Shown here piece after piece: positions 58,473 through 64,000 of a DNA stretch of 64,000 nucleotides. The notes under the pieces are model-generated. The model had not been told where the DNA came from and searched no databases. It was given only the letters and a program-made list of their open reading frames with translations. Position 1 is the stretch's first letter. Every line of letters starts with the position of its first letter. Source of the stretch: Fictibacillus phosphorivorans (lineage in GTDB: Bacteria; Bacillota; Bacilli; Bacillales; Fictibacillaceae); assembly GCF_023715845.1 (NCBI RefSeq), contig NZ_JAMBOR010000015.1, positions 28,445 through 92,444 of the forward strand, written 5' to 3'. The position numbers and the translations under genes were made by a program.

Positions 58473-59726
58473 ATGAAAAATACGTGGAAAGCATATCGTT
58501 CGCCGATCATTTTACTTTTTGCGATTATTATTGGAAGTGTGATTGGCTCAGTGATGGGGAAGGATGCAGCAGTACTTAAGCCGTTTGGGGACTTATTTTT
58601 AAATGTGATGTTCATGATCGTTGTTCCGCTCGTTTTCTTTTCGATCTCTGCGAGTGTTGCGAACATGGCAGGAGCAAAAAGGTTTGGTAAAATCATAAGC
58701 TCAATGATGATCGTTTTTACTTTAACAGGTACGATTGCCGCCGTTACAAGTATGGCGGGAATTAAGCTGTTTCCTCCATCTGAAGGTGTGACTATCGATC
58801 TTGTAAAACCTGATGAGGCAAGTGAGAATGTTTCAATCGGTGATCAATTAGTCAGCACCGTTACCGTGCCTGATTTCGTTGATCTCTTAAGCCGCGCGAA
58901 CATGCTTGCGCTTATTCTTTTCTCTGTCTTATTGGGACTTGCTACATCAAAAGTAGGAGAGAAGGCTAAGCCTCTTGCGAATTTCCTTTCAGCGGGAAGT
59001 GAAGTAACCCTGCAGATGGTCAAGTACGTTATGTATTATGCACCAATCGGACTCGGTGCTTACTTCGCGGCACTTGTTGGAGAGTTCGGGCCAACTCTTT
59101 TAGGCTCTTATTTTAAAGCGGTATTATTCTATTACCCATTTTCTATTGTGTATTTCTTTGTGTTCTTTACACTTTATGCATGGATGGCACACGGAAAACT
59201 TGGAATGCGTGTATTCTGGAAAAACATGGTTTCACTGTCTGTTACGAGTCTCGCTACATGCAGTTCAGCTGCAAGTATTCCGGTTAACTTAGAAGCGACA
59301 AAAAAGATGGGGGTTCCTAATGATATTGCAGAAACCACAATCCCGCTTGGTGCTACGCTTCATAAAGATGGCTCAGTCATTGGCGGTGTACTGAAGATAA
59401 CATTCTTATTCGGGATCTTTGGTATGGATTTCTCTGGATTCAACACATACTTACTCGTAGGTGGAGTTGCGCTCTTAGTAGGTATGGTAATGGGAGCAAT
59501 TCCTCAAGGTGGGTTGATTGCTGAGATGCTGATCCTATCCTTGTTTGGTTTCCCGGTTGAGGCACTTCCGATCATTGCTGCAATCTCTGCTATCATCGAT
59601 CCTCCGGCAACATTGCTGAACGCAACCGGCGATAATGTCGCAAGCATGATGACTGCGCGCTTAGTAGAAGGGAAGAACTGGCTAACGAAAAAAGTTTCTC
59701 CTTTAAAAGAGCAAAAAGGCGCGTAA
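58473..59726 (+). CDS. Dicarboxylate/amino acid:cation symporter (DAACS family)
   Basis: A 417-aa transporter with eight helices and two re-entrant loops. LATCSSAASIPVNLEATKKMGVPNDIAETTIPLGATLHKDGSVI near residue 265 contains the serine-rich loop and the re-entrant tip; DPPATLLNATGDNVASMM near 373 is the substrate/Na+ site with Asn and Asp. Substrate may be glutamate, aspartate, serine/threonine or a dicarboxylate. GGGGAG precedes the ATG. Monocistronic. Confidence 0.9.
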   Translation: MKNTWKAYRSPIILLFAIIIGSVIGSVMGKDAAVLKPFGDLFLNVMFMIVVPLVFFSISASVANMAGAKRFGKIISSMMIVFTLTGTIAAVTSMAGIKLFPPSEGVTIDLVKPDEASENVSIGDQLVSTVTVPDFVDLLSRANMLALILFSVLLGLATSKVGEKAKPLANFLSAGSEVTLQMVKYVMYYAPIGLGAYFAALVGEFGPTLLGSYFKAVLFYYPFSIVYFFVFFTLYAWMAHGKLGMRVFWKNMVSLSVTSLATCSSAASIPVNLEATKKMGVPNDIAETTIPLGATLHKDGSVIGGVLKITFLFGIFGMDFSGFNTYLLVGGVALLVGMVMGAIPQGGLIAEMLILSLFGFPVEALPIIAAISAIIDPPATLLNATGDNVASMMTARLVEGKNWLTKKVSPLKEQKGA

Positions 59727-59732
59727 AATTAT

Positions 59733-59775
59733 AAAAAGTCCTTCATTCTGAAAATAAATGAAGGACTTTTTAATT
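59733..59775 (+). terminator. Terminator of the symporter gene
   Basis: AAAAAGTCCTTCATT and AATGAAGGACTTTTT form a 15-bp stem. Confidence 0.88.
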
Positions 59776-59845
59776 TCAAATAGCGTTATCACAAAAAATA
59801 GGCTTACATCACATAAATGTGAGCTCATCATATTTTTACATGAAA

Positions 59846-59872
59846 AAAAGAAGCTCATACTCAAGCTTCTTC
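59846..59872 (-). terminator. Terminator of the pit operon
   Basis: AGAAGCTT and AGCTTCT pair around an 8-nt loop; on the minus strand a run of seven T follows. Confidence 0.75.
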
Positions 59873-59882
59873 TCTAAAACTT

Positions 59883-60887
59883 TTAAAAAAATAAATCTAA
59901 AATAAAATAGGATATTGCAGCAAGTGTTGCTGAGATCGGTAATGTAATACACCAAGTGATCATCATGGTTTTAGCCGTTCCCCATTTTACGCCTCTTAAG
60001 CGATGTGATGCTCCTACGCCTAGAATAGAAGATGTGATCACGTGCGTTGTACTAACAGGAATACCTAGAGCTGAGGCACCAAGGATAACGGAAGCACCTG
60101 TTAAATCAGCAGAAACCCCATTAACGGGACGAATCTTCATAATCTTTCCACCAACTGTTTTGATGATCTTCCAACCACCGATAGAAGTTCCAAGTCCCAT
60201 TGCTACCGCACAGGAAATTTGTACCCATAACTGAATATCTGTACTTTCTGTGTAGCCATTCGCAATTAACGCCATGGTAATGATACCCATTGCTTTTTGA
60301 GCATCGTTCGTACCATGTGAATAGGCTTGGAATGCCGCAGTGACGACTTGGACTTTTCTGAAACTATTGTTTGTTTTTGTTAAGTTTGCATTTTTAAAAA
60401 TTTGTTTGATCACATTATAGAATACAAAACCAACGGCAAATGCCAAAATAGGTGAAAGCAATAAACCGTAAATAATTTTAAGGAATCCGGAATAATGCAA
60501 TGCTCCAAAGCCTGCTGCCGCAATAGCAGCACCTGCGATCGATCCGATGATCGCATGTGATGAAGAACTTGGAATGCCGTAATACCATGTGATCAAATTC
60601 CATGCTATCGCAGCGATTAAGGCCGCGAGTATGACAACTGATCCGTTTTCAAGGGTAAAGGGATCTATAATGTCCTTAGAAATAGTTTTTGCTACACCTG
60701 TGAATGTCATAGCTCCGACAAAGTTCATGACAGCAGCCATAAGGATGGCTCTTCTAGGTGATAAAGCTTTTGTTGAGACAGACGTTGCGATTGCGTTCGC
60801 TGTATCGTGGAATCCATTGATAAAATCAAAGGCTAGTGCTCCGAATACAACAAGAATGGTAAGGATTAATATAGAATCAAATTCCAT
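59883..60887 (-). CDS. pit: PiT-family inorganic phosphate transporter
   Basis: A 334-aa, 10-12 helix symporter. The duplicated PiT signature is seen as DFINGFHDTANAIATSVSTKALSPR near residue 21 and AFQAYSHGTNDAQKAMGIITMAL near 188. Coupled with the DUF47 (PhoU-like) gene 12 nt upstream, as in B. subtilis ykaA-ykaB. A sulfate-permease member (CysP) exists in the family, but the DUF47 partner favours phosphate. Ribosome-binding site weak (ACGGGT), consistent with translational coupling. Confidence 0.9.
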   Translation of the reverse strand: MEFDSILILTILVVFGALAFDFINGFHDTANAIATSVSTKALSPRRAILMAAVMNFVGAMTFTGVAKTISKDIIDPFTLENGSVVILAALIAAIAWNLITWYYGIPSSSSHAIIGSIAGAAIAAAGFGALHYSGFLKIIYGLLLSPILAFAVGFVFYNVIKQIFKNANLTKTNNSFRKVQVVTAAFQAYSHGTNDAQKAMGIITMALIANGYTESTDIQLWVQISCAVAMGLGTSIGGWKIIKTVGGKIMKIRPVNGVSADLTGASVILGASALGIPVSTTHVITSSILGVGASHRLRGVKWGTAKTMMITWCITLPISATLAAISYFILDLFF

Positions 60888-60899
60888 TGCTAATACCCG

Positions 60900-61517
60900 T
60901 TACGCGTTTTTCATGATAATAGATTCTAATGTGTTCGCAACGTTCTGGCAGCTGTCGGCGATGCCTTCAAGAACATCGTACATTTCTTTGTACTTGATTA
61001 CTTTAATAGGATCCGTTTCTGTTGCGAACAATTGACGTTGTGCTTCACGATAAAGATCGTCACATTTTGATTCATAATCTTTAATCTTAATGGCATGTTC
61101 GCGCATATCTAGAAGTTTTTTATCTGCTAGAAGATTCACAGTAAGTAGAATCTCATCTGCACTTAACTTAATATTTTCAACAAATTTAACCATATATTCA
61201 TCAGGATTTGTGATGGCATAAATATCGAATAGAGCAGAAGCCTGTTCGATGCCGTCTAGAATATCATCCATGGTCATAGCAAGTGATAAGATGTCTTCTC
61301 TCTCGATAGGTGTGATAAACACCTTGTTCAATTCCATGATAACGGTATGAACAAAAGAATCGCCTTTTGACTCAAGTTCTTTCAAATGATCTGCGAACTC
61401 ACGCAAGTCATTTTCATTATGGATCTTGAAATCGTAAAAATAAGCAGCAGATTCTTTAAGGTTGCTAGCAATGTCAGTAAGCATTACAGCAAACTTGTCC
61501 TTCTTCTTTGTAAACAT
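60900..61517 (-). CDS. DUF47 (PhoU-like) phosphate transport regulator, YkaA-like
   Basis: A 205-aa all-helical protein resembling half of PhoU, with LKELESKGDSFVHTVIMELNKVFITPIEREDILSLAMTMDDILDGIEQA near residues 45-95 as the DUF47 core and ESKCDDLYREAQRQLF as the second ExxxD metal motif. It probably controls the Pit transporter encoded next. ATG 61517 follows GGAGGG; a start five codons upstream overlaps the site. Confidence 0.88.
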   Translation of the reverse strand: MFTKKKDKFAVMLTDIASNLKESAAYFYDFKIHNENDLREFADHLKELESKGDSFVHTVIMELNKVFITPIEREDILSLAMTMDDILDGIEQASALFDIYAITNPDEYMVKFVENIKLSADEILLTVNLLADKKLLDMREHAIKIKDYESKCDDLYREAQRQLFATETDPIKVIKYKEMYDVLEGIADSCQNVANTLESIIMKNA

Positions 61518-61970
61518 AAATACCCTCCACAAGAAATGTCTTTAAACCTTTTCTTAAACCCTTTTTAACCAGCAGTTGTTTATGTGTTTTTTAACCACCC
61601 AACACATTATACAAAATATTTGTCGAAAATGAAGGTCTTGTAATCAAAAATTTACAAAACTTTTATCCAATCCTTGTTTCTTATTACTTTTCCCCAACGA
61701 AAAGAATATAAGCAAAAAAGCTGTCTTTAACAAAGCTCCTTTATAATATCCTTTTTTAAAACGGCGTTCATTTCATTCTTTTCAACAAAAAGGTATAATA
61801 AAAATAACTTTTTACGTGTCACTTTCGAAATAAGTTCTACATACACTAATAGGGCTAGGAACCGAATATTGGATAGTTTATAGGCTGCTGTCACCTAGAC
61901 GGCAGCATTTCTGCTTTTATAAGGGTAATGAGGATGATTGTTATTATCAATACGTAGGAGGGAAGTCTAC
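61518..61970. other. 453-nt divergent intergenic region between pit operon and P-type ATPase gene
   Basis: On the minus strand TATAAT at 61611-61606 probably serves the pit operon, followed by repeated GGTTAAA/GGTTTAA units (61546-61600) that are not clear PhoP boxes. On the plus strand a GCTGCTGTC/GACGGCAGC hairpin (61884-61909) with a T-rich tail and the Fur-like box at 61935 precede the ATPase gene. No small ORF with a ribosome-binding site seen. Confidence 0.45.
61935..61949. promoter_or_regulatory. Fur-box-like operator before the metal ATPase
   Basis: TGATTGTTATTATCA matches 13 of 15 positions of TGATAATNATTATCA and 11 of 15 of the PerR consensus. It lies 21 nt before the start codon, so binding would have to act on early transcription. 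Confidence 0.5.
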
Positions 61971-63842
61971 ATGGAACTCTCTGCACGGACTCAGCTTATA
62001 CTTGCTACCACTGCAGGATGTTTAATTCTATCCGCTTGGCTCATTGAAACGTATACCCAATCACCATTCTATGTACTGTTTTATATACTGGCTTTTATTG
62101 TCGGCGGGTATGCGAAAGCAGTTGAAGGTATTCAAGACAGTATCAATGAAAAGAAGCTGAATGTTGAGCTGTTAATGATGTTTGCGGCGATCGGCTCTGC
62201 GGCAATCGGTTACTGGGGGGAAGGGGCTGTCCTTATTCTGATTTTTGCCTATTCAGGTGCTCTTGAAAGCTACACACTTCAAAAAAGCGATAAGGAAATC
62301 AAATCACTCATTTCCCTCCAGCCTGAAGAAGCATGGCTGATCTCAGAAAATCAAGAGATTCGAGTGGATGCCTCTACTTTAAAGCCAGGTAATCGAATTA
62401 AAGTAAAGCCGGGTGAGAGAATTCCAGCAGATGGCGTTGTACAGAAGGGAAAGTCATTTGTAAATGAGTCCGCTTTAACGGGTGAATCATTTGCAAAAGA
62501 GATCAAGTGCTCGTCAGAAGTATTAGCAGGGACACTTAATCAAACGGGTCTTCTCGAAATTTCTGTAACCAAACATATGAAAGATTCAGTATTCCAAAGA
62601 ATGATCGACATGGTGAACCGTGCACAGAATGAAGCACCGCCTGTACAGAGAAAGATTGAGGAATTTGAAGCGAAATATGTTTTATTCGTCCTACTAGCAG
62701 CCGCTTTAACAGTGCTGATACCAGGTTCTACGGGATTATGGAGCTATTCAGATTCGTTTTACCGCGCATGTGTATTGTTGGTTGTAGCATCTCCTTGTGC
62801 GCTTGTTGCGTCAACGATGCCAGCGTTACTCGCTTCTCTTTCAAATGCTGCAAAGCAAGGGATCCTTTTTAAAAGTGGAGTTTTCCTTGAGAAGTTAAGA
62901 ACAGTCAATGTCGTTGCGTTTGATAAAACAGGAACACTCACAGAAGGCAACCCATCTGTAACAGCGGTTAGATATGTTCATCCTTCCATAAAAGAGGATA
63001 TTTTGAACCCCATTATTTATACAATAGAAAAAAATAGTACGCACCCGTTAGCAAAAGCGATCTTAAAGCGATTAGAGCCGGATTTTGAAGGAAACGAAAA
63101 AGAGGTCATCTCTTATGAAAACATTCCCGGTCTCGGGGTTAAAGCTGAAGCTGCGGGTATCAAATGGAAGATCGGCAGCAGGGAACTGACAGGTATATCG
63201 GAAGAAAAAGAGTCCAACTTAATCGCAGATCTCACCGAAGATAGTGAAGTTACAGGACAAACGATCGTTTATGTTACCGCGGATGACGAACTCGCAGCTT
63301 ATTTCTTAATCGGTGATACTGTACGTTGTGAAACTATTGAAGCTATTGATAGTTTAAAAAAGAAACACATATTAACTTTGATGCTGACCGGGGATTCTAA
63401 GCGAGGAGCGGAAATGTTAGGCAGACTCGCAAAAGTAGATGAAGTGGGCTATTCCTGTATGCCTGAAGATAAAGTGAATACGGTAAAGGGATGGAAAGAT
63501 CGAGAAGCTGTAGTAGCGATGATCGGTGATGGTGTGAATGATGCCCCAGCACTCGCCATTGCAGATGTGGGCGTCGCGATGGGAATGGGGAGTGACGCAG
63601 CGATTGAAACAGCAGATGTTGTACTCGTAAAAAATGATCTTAGTAAGCTGTTATATGCTATGCGTTTATCTGAACGATTATCAAAGATCGTTAAACAGAA
63701 CATCGTGTTTTCCATTGGTGTTATTCTATTCTTACTGTTAGCAAACTTCTTTCAGGTTTTAACACTCCCTCTTGGGGTGATCGGGCATGAAGGAAGCACC
63801 ATACTTGTCATTTTGAATGGACTTAGGTTGATGAAAGGTTAA
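61971..63842 (+). CDS. pfeT: P1B4-type heavy-metal P-type ATPase (PfeT/ZosA-like)
   Basis: A 623-aa metal-exporting ATPase without an N-terminal metal-binding domain. SPC in helix 4 at residues 274-276, phosphorylated Asp318 in DKTGT, the TGES actuator (LTGESF near 168), GDGVNDAPAL near 520 and the last-helix motif HEGST at 606-610 fit the P1B4 group. B. subtilis PfeT (ZosA) exports Fe(II) under PerR control; the Fur-like box here agrees with iron or peroxide control. TAGGAGGG precedes ATG 61971; an upstream in-frame start at 61938 is rejected. Confidence 0.88.
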   Translation: MELSARTQLILATTAGCLILSAWLIETYTQSPFYVLFYILAFIVGGYAKAVEGIQDSINEKKLNVELLMMFAAIGSAAIGYWGEGAVLILIFAYSGALESYTLQKSDKEIKSLISLQPEEAWLISENQEIRVDASTLKPGNRIKVKPGERIPADGVVQKGKSFVNESALTGESFAKEIKCSSEVLAGTLNQTGLLEISVTKHMKDSVFQRMIDMVNRAQNEAPPVQRKIEEFEAKYVLFVLLAAALTVLIPGSTGLWSYSDSFYRACVLLVVASPCALVASTMPALLASLSNAAKQGILFKSGVFLEKLRTVNVVAFDKTGTLTEGNPSVTAVRYVHPSIKEDILNPIIYTIEKNSTHPLAKAILKRLEPDFEGNEKEVISYENIPGLGVKAEAAGIKWKIGSRELTGISEEKESNLIADLTEDSEVTGQTIVYVTADDELAAYFLIGDTVRCETIEAIDSLKKKHILTLMLTGDSKRGAEMLGRLAKVDEVGYSCMPEDKVNTVKGWKDREAVVAMIGDGVNDAPALAIADVGVAMGMGSDAAIETADVVLVKNDLSKLLYAMRLSERLSKIVKQNIVFSIGVILFLLLANFFQVLTLPLGVIGHEGSTILVILNGLRLMKG

Positions 63843-63891
63843 TTAAAACATAAAGAAAAAGCCGGGAAGCAATTAGACTAACCTAGGTATT

Positions 63892-64000
63892 TGGGACACA
63901 ATAAAACACCTTCGAAATGATACACTTATTAAAAGTGAAAATCGGAGGTGTTTTTGCATGGGCAAAAACGTTTATTCAAAAGAAACAAAGTGGGCTGTTG
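63892..64000 (+). mobile_element. Left end of an IS3-family insertion sequence (truncated by window)
   Basis: TGGGACACAATAAAACACC at 63892 looks like an IS3-type left end (TG start). A leader hairpin and a transposase OrfA start follow. The preceding AAAAAGCCGGGAAGC (63858-63872) resembles one arm of a terminator whose other arm is missing, as if the insertion split it. Confidence 0.6.
63958..64000 (+). CDS. IS3-type transposase OrfA, N-terminal fragment
   Basis: ATG 63958 after GGAGGTG; 14 codons visible (MGKNVYSKETKWAV), matching the start of Bacillus IS3-group OrfA helix-turn-helix proteins. The gene runs off the window. The ribosome-binding site lies in the right arm of a predicted hairpin with AAAACACC (63903-63910). 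Confidence 0.65.
   Translation, partial: MGKNVYSKETKWAV

Noticed and set aside
59806..59824. CACATAAATGTG palindrome resembling a CRP/FNR site
   Set aside because: Lies between two convergent terminators where no promoter is expected.

Overview
The window looks like a chromosomal segment of a low-to-mid GC, spore-forming Bacillaceae bacterium (Bacillus or Fictibacillus-like; genus not settled). Support comes from Gram-positive ribosome-binding sites (AGGAGG-type) with frequent TTG/GTG starts, a T-box leader on proS, a TPP riboswitch on a thiD-thiM-thiE-thiW operon, a BirA-type operator on bioY-bioB, and Bacillus-type proteins (YteA, SteT, YkvI, IDEAL, FbpA, YkaA/Pit, PfeT/ZosA). It is mostly ordinary housekeeping and transport chromosome. 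I see no prophage, CRISPR array, rRNA or tRNA. One IS3-type element enters at the right edge.

Layout. 0-6.4 kb: a LacI regulator, an amylo-alpha-1,6-glucosidase-like enzyme and a sugar ABC importer (lipoprotein plus two permeases, no ATPase), with two near-identical CG-centred operators. 6.5-8.2 kb: bioY-bioB behind a promoter overlapped by a BirA box. 8.2-16.6 kb: MscS channel, K+/H+ antiporter, FbpA small protein, alanine symporter, methyltransferase, an AdhB-like dehydrogenase operon with two small genes, Nif3-like protein. 16.6-19 kb: a short tyrosine recombinase with two substituted catalytic positions next to a perfect 13-bp inverted repeat; YitT; PH-domain protein. 19-30 kb: unknown 559-aa membrane protein, NlpC/P60 endopeptidase, M50 protease, HD-GYP protein, GNAT, YteA, LysE, isochorismatase family. 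30-41 kb: NCS2 permease, FlgM-like protein, holin, a GGDEF remnant, YkvI, MazG-like protein, DeoR regulator, SteT, SEC-C protein, a frameshifted DUF4349 lipoprotein, IDEAL protein.

40.9-44.3 kb is the thiamine salvage operon. 44.5-46 kb holds an ArsR-type regulator, a 69-aa protein ending in AIAA and a complete ClpP in one overlapping operon. 46-50 kb: Fsr-like MFS, DUF1206 and AI-2E family proteins. 49.7-54.9 kb: a second LacI regulon (ThuA, two Gfo/Idh/MocA oxidoreductases, a TIM-barrel isomerase) with GTAAACGTTTAC operators and no transporter. 55-59.7 kb: T-box/proS, PadR plus HAAS-type membrane protein, dicarboxylate/amino acid symporter. 59.9-63.9 kb: Pit phosphate transporter with its DUF47 partner, and a PfeT/ZosA-type metal-efflux ATPase with a Fur-like box.

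The most unusual signals are: (i) the ClpP operon encoding a small protein with an ssrA-like C-terminus; (ii) a family of at least six palindromic elements with core GGGGTCTGACCCC or GGGTCTGTCCC, mostly just after stop codons, one of them in frame inside thiM; (iii) the altered recombinase and its inverted repeat; (iv) a single-base frameshift at an A6 run in the DUF4349 gene; (v) a small ORF built on 21-nt repeats. Homology calls are from recognition of motifs and family resemblance; no database search was run.
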